This document shows positions 1 through 12,908 of a stretch of DNA of 64,000 nucleotides, piece by piece. The position numbers and the translations under genes were made by a program. The first letter of the stretch is position 1. Every line of letters begins with the position of its first letter. Below the pieces are notes generated by a model that saw only the letters and a program-made list of their open reading frames with translations, did no database searches and was not told the DNA's origin. Source of the DNA: Cunninghamia lanceolata (taxonomy: Eukaryota; Streptophyta; Pinopsida; Cupressales; Cupressaceae); contig BSBN01000297.1 of the NCBI GenBank assembly GCA_027924645.1, positions 9,238,001 to 9,302,000 of the forward strand, in the 5' to 3' direction.

Positions 1-958
1 TAACAAATAATGCTTCTCATGCAACCATTTCATCTATCTCAGCAACTTCACTAGATTTCCTAATTATCTAATTCATATTTATACATTCGCAGTCTTGGAA
101 ATAATCTTCAAGGTCGGCACAAATAATAAACTTAGTCAATATTCAAATTAGGTCTGGACCTAAACATTCCCATGGTGGAAAGGAATGAACGTGGACCACA
201 CCACACCTTAGCAAGGACTCAAATGCAATTTCCCACCCAACAACATGCTATCACAAACTTCAAAGCATAATCACAAATAGTGAAAATAACCAGGTTGGCA
301 AAAATTGGTGTTAACACTAAGACCTTTAGGAACATGCTTCATCCACAATCCCAAATATACTTTATGGACCAATCAAAAAGTAGGAACATGATCTAGAGAA
401 ATCCACAAGCACATTACAATCACCAAGAACTTCTGCACAACCCTCAAACATTCTATCCAAAAGATTCTTCAAACTGGAGCACTTAAACATTACTGTTAGC
501 CACTATCAAAAAGGAAAGATCACTTGTAGAGCAGCAAATCATGAATCACGTCAACTAAAGACACATAAAATCATCCCAAACTTAATCCAAGAACTACAAC
601 TTGTACAACATAAATGTAGAGAGATGTGGATTAGAATACATTCTCCCTGTCACCATTGAATACTCAGAAAAATAATTTTTACTCTGGTGAAAAGAACTCA
701 CTCAAATCTTCACACTAAAGGCTCAAACTTGAAACATAGCTTCTACAGACATCCCTTAAATAAATTTCAAACTGTAGACAAAGATATTCAATCTACAGGA
801 TATGCAGATCGAAACACTATACTATTTTGTGAGATAGAATAGTACTACAATTGTACTAACTTATCAAATACTTGCTCAAACTCATCCAAATAACTTTCTT
901 AGATGCTGACCTTAGGTGTTAACATCAATGAAAACACTTACTACTCATAGTTGTAACA
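1..958 (-). repeat. Copia-A 3' LTR, truncated by window start
   Basis: On the minus strand this LTR begins at 958 (TGTTACAAC) and runs off the window at base 1, so its terminal part, about 390 bp by comparison with the copy at 17,007-18,359, is missing. The same sequence recurs at 9,266-10,760, 17,007-18,359, 39,041-40,300 plus 51,672-51,895, and inverted at 63,220-64,000. A polypurine tract lies directly upstream in element sense. Diagnostic bases (for example GTCTGGACC near 150) group it with the 3' LTR of Copia-B rather than with its own 5' LTR. Confidence 0.9.
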
Positions 959-960
959 AT

Positions 961-972
961 CTCCCCCTTTTT
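961..972 (-). other. Polypurine tract of Copia-A
   Basis: The minus strand reads AAAAAGGGGGAG two bases before the LTR start, the position where plus-strand DNA synthesis is primed. Further purine-rich tracts on the same strand lie near 1,105, 1,197 and 1,267 in the 3' untranslated part (973-1,356), which has no other recognisable content. Confidence 0.85.
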
Positions 973-1356
973 CATTGATGGAAACACATGATGTGAAAAA
1001 CCATCAAGACAAACTTGTTTTGCTTCTTTGCCCCCCTTACTTTATGCTTTCTCTAGTTGCAACTTTCTCAGAATCTCTCTCCTTAAGTTTTTCATATGAG
1101 CTTATCTCCCCCTTTTACATCAATGGAAAAGGGTACTGGACCTTTTCTCTTTCTTTAGTTAACAAGGCTCAATTCAGATCTTACTAACACTGCACTACTC
1201 CCCCTGTTAGCAACACTGCAACACTTACCGCTCTTTATCATGAACTCATATTAGCAACATCTACCTACTCCCCTTAAGAGGTAGCCTTCAAAACATCAAT
1301 CCAGATCAAAGAATGAGACTTTGGACACCACTGGACTGATGCACTTCCTATGCATC

Positions 1357-4300
1357 TTAGTTTAGAGCAAGAGGGGTAATAACCCCTAACTTCTCCCTGA
1401 GATACTCAAAAGTATCCTTAGGCAGAGGCTTTGTGAAAATATTTGAAATATGATCCTTTGTAGAAACATATTCCATCTTTACTTCATTCTCTATTACCTT
1501 TTCTCTCAGAAAGTGATACATTATTGATATATGCTTTGCTCTTCAGTGCATTCTTCAAAATGTTTATAGCACTTGTATTGTCACAAAAAATTGAACTTGG
1601 TTCTCCATACACAACTCTTATATCCTTCAACGTTTGCTTCATCCATAGCATTTGAGTACAACAACATGCTATAATAATATATTATGCTTTTGGAGTAAAG
1701 AAAGAAACTGAATCTTGCATCTTGCTCAACCATGAAACCAATCTGTTACCCAAGAAGAAAGTACATCCACTTGTACTTTTTTTTCATCAACATCTCCAAC
1801 CCAATTTGCATCTGTATAAGCACTAAGAGTGAAGTTGGTATCTTTAGGATACTACAATCCATAGTCTAAAATGACTTTTAAATATCTCATTATCCTCTTA
1901 ACTACCAACACCTGTGACTCTCTAGGATCTTTTTGAAATCTAGCCATAAGACAAATACTTAGCCAACCTTACATACTAGGCTCTAGGGGCTTGATTTAGT
2001 CCATATAAGGCTTTCTTCAATCTGCACACCATGTCACCTTGGTTTGATAACTAAAATCCTTCTAGTTGTTTAATGTAGACCTCTTCTTCTAGCTCTCCAT
2101 TCAAGAATGCAGACTTCACTTCCATCTGGTACACTTTGAAATCTTTGTGTGTTGCAAATGCCAAAAACATCCTTATTGCTTCAATCTTTCCCATAGGAGC
2201 ATAAATCTCTGAAAAATCTATACCTTCAACCTAATAATATCATTTACATACTAGTCTTGCTTTGTTTCTTACTACTCCATTTTCATTCATTTTGTTTCTA
2301 AAAACCCATTTGGTTCCAATTACATTCTTATCAACAGGTCTAGGAACTAATTCCCAAGTTTGAATCTTCTCTATCTGCATCATCTCTTCTTCCATAGCCT
2401 TTAACTAATTTTCATCTTTGCAAGCTTCTCTTATAGTTTTAGGTTCAATCTTTGAAAATAAATAGTAGTTCACCTATTCTTCTATAGCATTTTTCCTTGT
2501 CAATATCCCTTTTCTTTTATCACCAATAATCTAATCCTTAGAATGATTAATCCTTACATTCCTAGGAGTCTTAACAGCACTTTTCAGAGCCTTTTCTTCT
2601 TCAATTTGACTATCTTATTATTCTATGTTTTCTTCATTTATTGTAATAGCAGGTTCATCTGATTCATAGACACTCAGATCTAATTTTTTCCCCTATCTTC
2701 ATCAACCTTCACATTAGCACTCTCAATGATCTTTCTCAATCTCTTACTATAGCACTGATAGGCCTTACTCTTAATAGAGTATCCAAGGAAAATCCCTTCA
2801 TCACACCTAGCATCAAACTTGCCTAACTCTTCTTCTCTTCTGATATAACATTTGCTTCCATAAACTTTGAAATATTCCACTGTAGGAATTATTCCATACC
2901 ATAATTCATAAGGCATTTTAGTACCATTGCCTTTGACTTGAACTCTATTTTGAATGTAGAGAATAGTATGTATGGCTTCTCTCCAATACACTTCTGGTAG
3001 GTTGGCCTCTTTCATCATTGACCTAGTAGCTTCTTGAACTATCATGTTCTTTCTTTCAACAACTTTATTCTGTTGGGGAGTTTTAGGAGCAGACAACTAT
3101 CTTTTTATCCCATGTTCATCATGGAAAATAGTGAATTCTTTTGATGTAAACTCACATCCTCTATCAGACCTTAAGCATTTGATCCTCAATTCTAACTCGT
3201 TCTCAACCATTGCCTTGAAAGCTTTAAACTTGTCTAGGGCTTCTGATTTATCCTTTAGAAAAGTTACCCAAGTCATTCTAGAATAATCATCAATAAGCAA
3301 CATAAAGTACCTATCTCCTTGTAGAATTCTTGTTCTTGTAGGACCACACAAATCTATATGCACCAACTCAAGCAATCCAATAGAAAATTGGTCTTTACTC
3401 TTGAAACTTGTCCTTGTATGTTTCTCTACTTGGCATTCCTTGCGAATGGTATTAGCAGGATTCACAACCCTAGGCAAATCTCTCATAGCTTGTACTACAC
3501 TTATCTTCATCAATTTGTCAAAATTGATATGACACATCCTTCTATTCCACAACTTACTCTCATATGTTTGAGCCAACAAACAACAATCATTAGTTCCTCT
3601 CAAATGATAAACATTACCTTTAATCTTCTTGCCAGTAGCAATCACTATTCTGAAGCTTGTCATGATCTTGCATCCATTATCCTTGAATCATAGATCATAT
3701 CCTTTGTCACACATCTGACCAACACTTCAAATATTATGCTTTAAACCCTTCACATAGAGAACATCATTTGTATTGTGCTTTCAATAAAAATAAATAGATC
3801 CTCTTCTACAATTCTTACCAGTTGCATCATCTCCAAACCTAACCATTCCTTTATCATAACTTTCCAAACTTACAAACTTAATTTTATCACCAGCCATTTG
3901 ATGTGAACATCTACTGTTAATAATCCATTCATCCTTATCTTTCTCAACCTAGCAGATAGACAAAGCACTCTCTTCCACTGGTTTTTCTTCTTTCACATAG
4001 CTAGAAGGATTAGTAGATACATGTTCTTCCTTGATAGAAATATTCATTTGCACTAGTATCATCAGATTCATCATCTATTAAACCATCATCATCATCATCT
4101 CTAACATAATAACATTTCTTTATGATCCTAGGTCTACTTTCAAATTTCTTCTTGCCTTTCTCAATTCTCTCCAGACAGTTGGAGGCATAGTGACCAATCT
4201 TACCACAAGTAAAGCATTTGAATGGTAATTTACCTTTGAACTTACTGGTACCTGTTTGCATCCTATCCATAAAGTTGGCTTCAATCTCATCAAGGTCATC

Positions 4301-4413
4301 ATCTCATTCCATAGCATACTTCTCAGATCTTGAAGTCTTCTCTTAAGTGCTAGCTTTGAAAGAAGTCTCAGTCTTCGGCAGAACATCACCAAGCTCTCTC
4401 ATTTCAAAAGAAG
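1357..4413 (-). pseudogene. Copia-A pol remnant (zinc knuckle, protease, integrase, RT, RNase H)
   Basis: Decayed Ty1/Copia polyprotein. In coding order it shows a CX2CX4HX4C nucleocapsid knuckle (CFTCGKIGHYASNC, near 4,175-4,220), the protease region near 3,890-3,935 where the active-site DSG has become NSR, and integrase at about 3,600-2,690 with the three acidic residues in HIDLCGP, SDRG and VVERKN. It ends in reverse transcriptase and RNase H remnants down to a TAA at 1,357-1,359. Compared with Copia-B, about 430 bp is missing near 1,950-1,960. That gap removes the RT catalytic FVDD region, so the copy cannot make active RT. An in-frame TAG at 3,097-3,099 inside integrase is shared with Copia-B. 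Copia superfamily is certain from the integrase-before-RT order; the lineage (Tork-like?) is not resolved. Confidence 0.9.
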
Positions 4414-5821
4414 TGGTGCAAAGGGTACTCCCCTCTCATAGAAAACATGAACACAACACACAACTACATGAGAAATTCTCTACCCATAAACTTACAGCAT
4501 CAACTCACAAGATTGCAACAAAGAAATGATTTAATTTTATTTCAAAAACAATTCTGTATTAGAAAAACAAACATTATCAAATCTACATCTGTAGCCTTCT
4601 CAATTATAGGCTATACAAAGTCACTCCAGTACAACTCCCCACATCGATCACATACTCTACCCTTGGTTTCATTCTACACAACCTCAACAGAGATTTCTGA
4701 CAACTCTACATCTTTCCTAAGAGGTTGACCTCTCTTGACTTGTTTCATCCATTTTATACAGTTGGTTTCTATGCTCAAAGTTGAAGAGACATCAATTCAA
4801 TTGTCCCTTGGTCTCCCAGGCCTTGACCCTTTTATCTTCTTAGTGGTACTCAATAGAAATTTATTCAAATTCTTGGGTGAAATTCTTTCCATTGTGGTAG
4901 TCAAATGAAACCATCTTTACCAGTTGACCCAATAAAACTTGTATACATAATAAGGGAAAAAGCACATAATATGCTAGGATTCCAACATTATATATGCTGA
5001 CTACACTGATGCATAATAGCCAAGCAATCACAATAAATGCAAACATAAAAGCTACCTTCTGGGTACCAAAATGTTGTTGAGAAAACTAACCAACCAATAT
5101 GATGAAAGAAAGCAGCACCACCTCCTTATCATTTAGCATTATACTGGGTACTTGGAGACCAGACACTGATGAAAGAACAAATATTGTAGGTGTCAAAACA
5201 ACATTGTCTACAGCAGTCAATAGTTTATCATTTATTATACTTCTTAACCAACCCATGGATCATTGGTGCCGAACTCCAATATAAGCTCTAAATGTTTTCC
5301 TTAGTCTACGAATGGCCTCTTATGGAATATATACACATCAACATCATATGCCTTTAGGCATTGAATTACACAGGTTCGCAGCCTACCCTAAATCATCAAA
5401 CAATTATGCCTTCTGTGTTTCCTAAACATTTATACCAACCTCTATAAGCTTGAATGCTATCGAACGCATCTAATTGTTTGCCTTGTTTGCCTATGGTGAT
5501 CATGGAATGTCAACATCTAATCAAATTCCCTTAACCAAACCATAGAGTGACATTACCCACTGTTTAATAGAAGCATGGAATATTTGCACTATCCTCATGT
5601 AATGTTAACTCAAAACAACTTTCATCAAACACATCACAATTTTGAACTTGCAGTGAACTTGTAGATCCCACTTTCAAAGTTGCATCAATGCTAACCTGCC
5701 TTGTAGAGGATGTCAACTAAAACTAAATCTATGGAAACCAAACAAACAAAACTAAAAATTAAACCCGCAATTGTTTTTGGTTGATGTGGATCGCTGATTC
5801 CCCCAGGATGCTCCTACATCA
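4414..5821 (-). repeat. LARD-A 3' LTR
   Basis: Aligns end to end with 7,200-8,637, from TGGTGCA to CATCA in plus-strand reading, with scattered substitutions that indicate considerable age. Confidence 0.85.
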
Positions 5822-7185
5822 GACATGCCCGGTAAAAAGTTTGTGAGCATATGTTCACAAAGTGGAGTTGAGTAGATGTACTACTCTTCTAGGTTACCAT
5901 CAACCTACAACAAACTCCTTTGATGTCCAAGAGCTGAAAATAAATCTTTCTTTTCCCTTTTGTAGCATCATGCTAGAACACGCACCACCTTCCTCTAGCA
6001 ACACTACTTCTTCCTCCTCTTTCACCTCGTGGATTCATATCCAATAAAGACTATCCTCCATGAATGGCTCACTCTCCACATCCTCACTCTTCTCTTCTCA
6101 TCCATCACCTTCATGGGCTTCAACCCACCACAGACTAACCACCTCCACTAAATCTCTCATGTCATATCCTCTACAGCTTCTACCCACACATAGGCATCCC
6201 TACTCCACTCTACCACATCTACACATTCCACAGTTTTCTCTACCATGTTACTCATCTCATCAGGTACATGCACTTCAAACACAATATCACAAAACTCATA
6301 AACAAAGTTTACCTCATATTCCTCTATTGCTCCATCGTCATTGAGTGTAACGTTCTTATTTACTCCAACATCATTGGGTGCAACATTCTTCACTGCTGCA
6401 CTGAACAATTGTTTTATCTTCTATGTCTCTTTACCAAGAAACCCTTGATCTTCATCAAGTTCCTCATCGAAAACTAGACCCTCATGGAGCATCAAATCTT
6501 CTTTACCAGTCACTTCTCATTCCAAGAATCTTTTGATTCTTCTCATCTCCTCTTTCAGCAAGAGATCATCCTCACCAACTTCTCCATTGAACATAGGACT
6601 ACCAAAGTTATTTTTTTGCGCCTTTTCATCTTTCTATTTTTATTTACAGATGCAACCTCTGCACACTCTACGGCTGCAAATTGATTTGTTACACACATGT
6701 TGTCACCTACAAACAAACAATTTTTAGAAAAAACATGGGACTCTTCTCTACCCACTTTCTTCTCTACACAAATCTCCTTTATGTTTTCATATAGCTCTTC
6801 CTTCACTTCTTCCAATAACTCTTCACACATCTTCACAACTCATTCCTTCCATCTTTGTCTTCTCCATCTCTTCATCACCGGGATTGTCAAAACCCAACCA
6901 ATCACAAACCCTCTCTTCCTTTTCCTTATTTTCTCCATCAATAACTTCAAGTTTTTCTTAATCTCACTGTTCTAGGACTCATTCACACCTAACCCCTCTC
7001 TCAAGCTTTTCTTAGATTCTTTATTGCTGCAACTATTCACACATTTTTACTCTCTCCTTCATGGTTTCAAACTCTCAACTGATTAGGACTTCACACACCT
7101 ACAATCATCCTTTTGAGTTCTCATAGCCACATTCCCTATTTCTCCATAGGTCCTAGGAGATACTCTCCATGCTTAGGAACAACCT
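5822..7185 (-). pseudogene. LARD-A internal region, acidic ORF remnant
   Basis: I do not recognise this coding remnant. On the minus strand several overlapping open pieces (6,836-6,555 and 6,408-6,157 are the clearest) encode Glu/Val/Asp-rich protein, with segments such as CEELLEEVKEELYENIKE and VKNVAPNDVGV. The homologous region of LARD-B (33,078-34,457) keeps the same words, for instance VKNVAPNDVGV and a region rich in DED and DEE. A common ancestral ORF, now broken by stops and frameshifts, is therefore likely. No zinc knuckle, protease, RT or integrase motif is visible. It could be a diverged Gag or a captured host segment; the sequence alone does not decide. Confidence 0.5.
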
Positions 7186-7197
7186 GCTCTGATACCA
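7186..7197 (-). other. Primer binding site of LARD-A (initiator tRNA-Met type)
   Basis: The minus strand reads TGGTATCAGAGC two bases after the LTR end. This 12-mer is the usual plant initiator-Met primer site and fixes the element orientation. Confidence 0.88.
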
Positions 7198-7199
7198 CT

Positions 7200-8637
7200 T
7201 GGTGCAGAGGGTACTCCCCTCTCATAGAAAACACAACCAAAACACACTACATGAGAGATTCTCTACCCATAAACCTATAACATCAACTCACAAGATTGCA
7301 ACAAAGAAATGATTTTATTTTCTTTTAAAAACAATTATGTATCAACAAAACAAACATTATAAAATCCACATCTATAGCCTTTTCAATTATAGGCTATAGC
7401 AAGTCTCTCCATAGCTCCACACATTGATCACATACTCTACCCTTGGTTTCACTCTACACAACCTCAACAGATATTTCAGACAATTCTACATCTTTCCTAA
7501 GAGGCCAACCTATCTTCACTTGTTTCATCCATTTCATACAGTTGGTTTCAATACTCTAAGTTGAAGAGACATCAATTCAATTGTCCCTTGATCTCCCAGG
7601 CCACGATCCTTTTCTATTCTTGGTTGTAGTCAATAGAAATCTATTCAAATTCTTGGGTGAAATTCTTTCCACTGTGGTAGTCAGATGAAATCATCTTTAC
7701 TAGTCCGCCCAAGAAAACTTGTATACATAATAAGGGAGAAAGCACACAATATGCTAGGATTCCAACATTATATATGCTGACTACATTGATGCACAATAGT
7801 CAAGCGATCACAATATATGCAAACATAAAAGCTACCTTCTAGGTACGAAAATGTTGTAGAGCAACCAGACCAACCAATATGATGAAAGAAAGTAGCACCA
7901 TCTCCTTATCATTGAGTATTATACTGTGTACTTAGAGACCAGCCACTAATGAAAGAATAGATATTGCAGGTGTCAGAACACCATCACCTATCACCATGCA
8001 AGTGCCTAGCAAAACCACAATCAGTAAACTTGCATGTATTTGGTTGTATATTAGCTACAAATATAGTCTTGGTATAAGGAATAATCATTGGTGCCAAACT
8101 CTAATATAAGATCTAAACCTTTTCCATGGTCTGTAAATGGCCTCTTATGGCATATATACATATCAACATCATACACCTTTAGGCATTGAATTACGTAGGT
8201 TCGCAGCCTACCCTGAATCACCAAACAATTATGCCTTCTGTGTTCCCCAAACATTTATACAAACCACTATAGGCTTGAATGTTATTGACTTAGTCTAACT
8301 GTTTGCCTATAGTGGTCATGGAATGTGAACATCTGATCAAATTCCCTTAACCAAACCATGGAGTGATATTACCCCCTATCTGACAGAAGCATGCAATATT
8401 TGCAGTATCCTCGTGTAATGTTAACTCAAAACCAATTTTATCAAACACATCATAGTTTTGAACTTGTGGTGAACTTGCAGATCTCACTTCCAAAGTTGCA
8501 TCAGCGCTATCTTGCCTTATAGAGGACATTAACTAAAACTGAATCTATTAAAACCAAACAAGAAAAACTAAAAATCAAACCTACAGTTGTTTTTGGTTGA
8601 TGCATATTACCGATTCACTCAGGATGCTCATGTATCA
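7200..8637 (-). repeat. LARD-A 5' LTR
   Basis: Partner of 4,414-5,821. It is followed on the minus strand by the primer binding site and bounded outside by AGTAG of the target duplication. Confidence 0.85.
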
Positions 8638-8642
8638 AGTAG

Positions 8643-9206
8643 TAAACTTTCCAAGCAACTGATCCTTTGTAATCTTGTTCACACTCATAATTTCTTCAAT
8701 TGTAGATACCTTGTAACTATAGGATTTAGGTAATGATCTGAGAATCTTTAGCACAACCTCATTCTCATCAATAGTTCCTTCGAGACCTTTGATTCCAATA
8801 ACAATTTCATCAATTTTTTACATGTAGATTGTTATGCTCTCATTGTCAATCATCTTCAGAGATTCATACCTTCCTTCAGGTTTTGTAATTTGGCACTCTT
8901 TATAGAATTATGTCCTTCAAACAAATGTTTCAACTTAACCTAGATCTCATGAGCAGTTTCTAGATCCACAACTTTCACTAACTCAGTGTTAGATAAAGCA
9001 TTTAACAAAGCGTCTCTAACCTTTCCATTTAACTCACACTATTTAACTTCATCTTCAGATGATGGAACATTTTGAGGAATAGTATACTTTGTATTTGCCA
9101 TCTTCAAGACACCATAACCAAGATAAATGAGGTAACTTTTCATCCATACCTTCCTGAGAACATAGTCTATTCCATCGAATTACGGAGACTCCTTCTTGTG
9201 CGCCAT
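8643..9206 (-). pseudogene. Copia-A gag remnant (UBN2-type)
   Basis: Starts at the ATG at 9,206-9,204 with MAHKKESP and reads through a plant Copia Gag: VWMKSYLIYLGYGV, then VVDLETAHEI, then VKLKHLFEG. Several stops are visible, for example after MAHKKESP and after SSEDEVK, plus a frameshift near 8,880. The frame is cut by LARD-A after GKFTT and would resume at FEMRELGD near 4,405. Gag would form the virus-like particle that packages the RNA. This copy retains about 190 bp that the Copia-B gag has lost. Confidence 0.8.
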
Positions 9207-9252
9207 CCTAGAACTACCTCAACCTGTTAGTCTTTCTTCTAAGGAACCCTCA

Positions 9253-9263
9253 CTCTGATACCA
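9253..9263 (-). other. Primer binding site of Copia-A (initiator tRNA-Met type)
   Basis: Minus strand TGGTATCAGAG, two bases after the end of the 5' LTR. Confidence 0.88.
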
Positions 9264-9265
9264 AT

Positions 9266-10760
9266 TATTGAAATACACAAGACAATTGAGAGGGGAGGGG
9301 GGTGAATCGGTTGTCTCCAAAACTTAACTTCTTTAAAGCATCAACATATTAACTAGTTAATCACTGTTATTATGATTTAACCATGAAAGCATGAAATCAG
9401 AAACTTAAGCACATTCACACATTCAACACATGAGACACTAGATTTTTTTTACATGGAAAAACCAATGAGGGAAAAACCACGGTGAGGATTAACTCACAGT
9501 ATAAATGATATATAAAAATTTACAACAAGGCTCACCACTAGAGGCTCACTACCTTAGGGCTCACGACCCAAAATGCTCACTGCAAGAAGGGGCTCACTAC
9601 TAAGAGAAGAGGCTCATTGCCAAAAAGAAGCTCACTATCAGAAGTAGAAGAAGATAGAAGAAGATAGTTACAATGACAGTGGATCTTGCAGCAACTAGGG
9701 ATCCACCACAATCTTGACTAAATCTTTCACAACCTTTTTATATCAATATACATTCTTTTCTGCTCAATTTCACACTCTCAAACTCACTTGGATTACATTT
9801 GCAACAAATAATACTTCTTATGCAGCCATTTCATCTATCTCAACAACTTCACTAGATTTCCCGATCATCTAATTCATATTTATACATTCATATTCTTGGA
9901 AACAATCTTCAAGGTTGGCACAAACAATAAACTTAGCCAATATTCAAATTAGCCATGGACCTAAACATTCTTATGGTGGAAAGGAATGAATGCAGACCAC
10001 AACACACCTTAGCAAGAATTTAAATACAATTTCCCACACAACAACATGCTATCACAAACTTCAAAGCATAATCACAAGTAGTGAAAACAACCAGGTCGAC
10101 CAAAACTAGTGTTAAAACTAAGACCTTTAGAAACATGCTTCATCCACTATCTAAATTTTACTTTGCAAACTAATCAAAAAGTAGGAACATGATCTAGAGA
10201 CATCCACAAGCATGTTACAATCACCAAGAACTTCCACACAACCCCCACATATTCTATCTGAAAGATTCTTCAAACCGGAGCACTTAAATATTACTATGAG
10301 CCACTGTCATAAATGAAAGATCACTTGCAGAGCACCAAATCATGAACCACTTCAACTGAAGGCACATAACATCATCCCAAACTTAATCCTAGAACCATAA
10401 CTTATAAAACTAAAATGCGGATAGATGCAGAGCAAAATACATTCTCCCTGTCACCATTGAATATTTAGAAAAACAATTTTTACTCTGGTGAACAGAACTC
10501 ACTCAAATCCTCACACCGGAGGCTCAAACTTGAAACATAGCAACTATAGACATCCGTTAACATAACTTTCAAATTATAGACAAAGATATTCAATCTACAG
10601 GATATGCAAAGCAAAACACTGCATTGTTCTGTGAGATAGAACATTTATGCAATTGTACTAACTTCTCAAACACTTACTCAAACTCATCCAAATAACGTCC
10701 TTATATGCTAACCTTAGGTGTTGACATAAATGACAACACTTACTGCTCATACTTGCAACA
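9266..10760 (-). repeat. Copia-A 5' LTR
   Basis: A 1,495-bp LTR that begins TGTTGCAAG at 10,760 and ends CAATA at 9,266 on the minus strand. A TATA-like stretch lies around 9,741-9,756 (minus strand GTATATTGATATAAAA). Between about 9,530 and 9,640 the plus strand repeats GGCTCAC about seven times at roughly 20-bp spacing. The outer flank is TTATT, equivalent to the GTATT target site of Copia-B. Confidence 0.9.
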
Positions 10761-12908
10761 TTATTATCCTCAAAGTGTGGATCATCCTTTGTAGTGTGTG
10801 TACCAAAATGATGACCATGGGCATCCCTTTTTTATACCTTTTTGAATAATCCTTACACCCATAGTAACACATAGATTGACAACAAAAACAAGTGTGTGGT
10901 GAGAGTTGACACCTAGAAGGCTCACCCTCATCACCCTACAAAAGAAACCTTCTATGTTCACTTTAGGAAGGCAAGGGGTAACACTATCTAGTCCTAGGCA
11001 TGATGTGCCCTCACCCCTCTATCCTATACAGAGCCAAGTTACCTCTACCTTAGAAATCATACATGCTAAAATAATTTAGAATTTCATTGAGGATGAACAT
11101 GCAATAGAGTTTCATCAAGAAATACTAAGTCACTTCTTTGTTGGTGCATTAGGGATACTTGAAAACCATCCACCACCTATCCCAAAAATTATCCTTTATT
11201 CCTCAGTGTTGGCAACAATGACTAGAAAATCATTTACAACTTGTGTGCAAGGATTGATTATTTCTAGGGTCAACAAATAATTCCCATAAATTAGATTTTA
11301 TAATTTTCATATTTTTTATGAGAGCTTTAAAGAATAATATTGTTGAGAATTCTCTCTATGATTGGCCCATGTGTTTATTTGGCCACTAACCGACTCTACG
11401 TGAAAAATTATATTTTCAAGGGACATTGCAAGGTCTCTCCAATGTGTGGAAGTTGCATCTAAATTTTTCAATGTATCAATCAATGTTTAAAGCTCTCTTC
11501 TGTTTTGTTCAATTTTCCCTATATGGTTGTTTGGGTCTTGCAAGGATGCTTCTAAGTGGACAAAGGAGTTTGAGGGGCATTCTTTTGTGCCTTCTTTTCA
11601 GCAAGAGTTTCCTTGTGTGATTGATTTATTAGGATTTAGAGGTGTTTGTGGGTTTCAGTTTACTAAAAATAAAAAAAATAAAACAACATAAACAATAAAC
11701 AAAATTATTTGATTTTAATTTAAATTTCTAAAAAAATCATTGAACTCGCCTCTTACACATTATGGTGGCATGGCTCCTTCCCCAAATTAGCTCCAATGTG
11801 AATAAAACATGCTCGCACAATACTGGGATCGTGTTTTGGGAAAAATGGGAGAATGAGGATCACATGTTTTGTTTAAATTTGAATTTTAATAGTTTGAAAT
11901 GTGCTCTTGGTTTGGTAGTGACTGAGCCTAAGGTTGGTCACTACCAAACCATAATGCAATCATGTTATTTGTAGTACAGTTGTGTTATAACTTATTTAGA
12001 CCAAAATGACATTTTTTGGCCACTTTCTAGTTCCCCATCTTTGGGCACATACCCAATATCTAAGGGAGTTGTGAGCCTATATTTTCTATTATTCCCTTAA
12101 GTAAAATTTATCTATATAACAAAAGGAATGCAATCTACTCACATATACTATCAATGGATTTCTTACACCAATCTATATATTAGGTTTTGTACTATCATAC
12201 TAGTACACAATAGCTACTATGTAGATTAATACATACTTTCTTCCCCATAACATGGTTTATAAGGATCTATAAAAGAATATAATTTATCAATCATGCAATG
12301 ATTTTATTTAGAATATAGAAAAAAAATAGAGAGCAAGTTTGTTAGCAGTAAAATAATCAAATACAATAGGGGCACAATTACACATTTATCATGGTGTTTT
12401 CTCATGTACCATAACAATTTCAAACATATATGTAGGGTGATAATAAATTGATTGGTTTGAAATGTTCCATTTCATTTCAAAATCATTAAAGTGCGTGAGT
12501 AGACACTCCAAATGTTTCTATTTGTAAGAGGAATAAGATCCATTATAAACATATGAGTGTGAGGAAGAGAGTAAGCAAGTTCAATTGGTTTTAAGAAAAT
12601 AGCTAGTTTTGTATAGTGAGGAGTGAGTCTAATAGTAGGAATATTATTGTAGATGCTCTATCAAGATGTCTTCAATGTAACTACTTTTTTTCAAAGGAAG
12701 AGAGAAATCTAAGTTTTCACCACTTTAAGGTAGTTTATCTCATAGTTGGGTTTTGTAGACTAAATTCTATATTAATCTTGTTTTTGGTTGATGTTTCTAG
12801 TTACTTCATATTTTTTCATGCATCTATAACATTATATATAATTTTAAAAACAAAAGAACACTAATTCTACTACCTAACCTTCAATTCATTATCAATGATC
12901 ACATATGG
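10761..12908. repeat. Flank block A: one copy of a duplicated, gene-free segment
   Basis: AT-rich sequence homologous at high identity to 51,896-55,330 once the solo LTR at 52,150-53,455 is set aside. Homology starts exactly at the Copia LTR edge and stops at CACATATGG (12,900-12,908 and 55,322-55,330). I see no convincing gene. Short words such as NIIVDALSR (12,640-12,666) hint at an ancient Gypsy RNase H end but are too short to claim. Confidence 0.8.

Larger units (their letters stand above)
4414..8637 (-). mobile_element. LARD-A: non-autonomous LTR element nested in Copia-A
   Basis: A 4.2-kb element with two LTRs of about 1.4 kb (4,414-5,821 and 7,200-8,637) around a 1.38-kb internal region. 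It splits the Copia gag from its zinc knuckle. The TSD reads AGAAG at 4,409-4,413 and AGTAG at 8,638-8,642 (one mismatch). LTR ends are TG...CA in either orientation; the initiator-Met PBS next to the 7,200 end sets the minus strand as sense. No RT, RNase H or integrase is visible, so movement would need enzymes from another element. LARD (large retrotransposon derivative) is used descriptively. The equivalent copy sits at the same Copia position in Copia-B. Confidence 0.85.

Noticed and set aside
12616..12864. 82-codon ORF with NIIVDALSR, also at 55,037-55,345, like the end of a Gypsy RNase H (VADALSR)
   Set aside because: The similarity covers under ten residues and nothing upstream looks like RNase H or RT. 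It is kept only as a hint of ancient repeat content.
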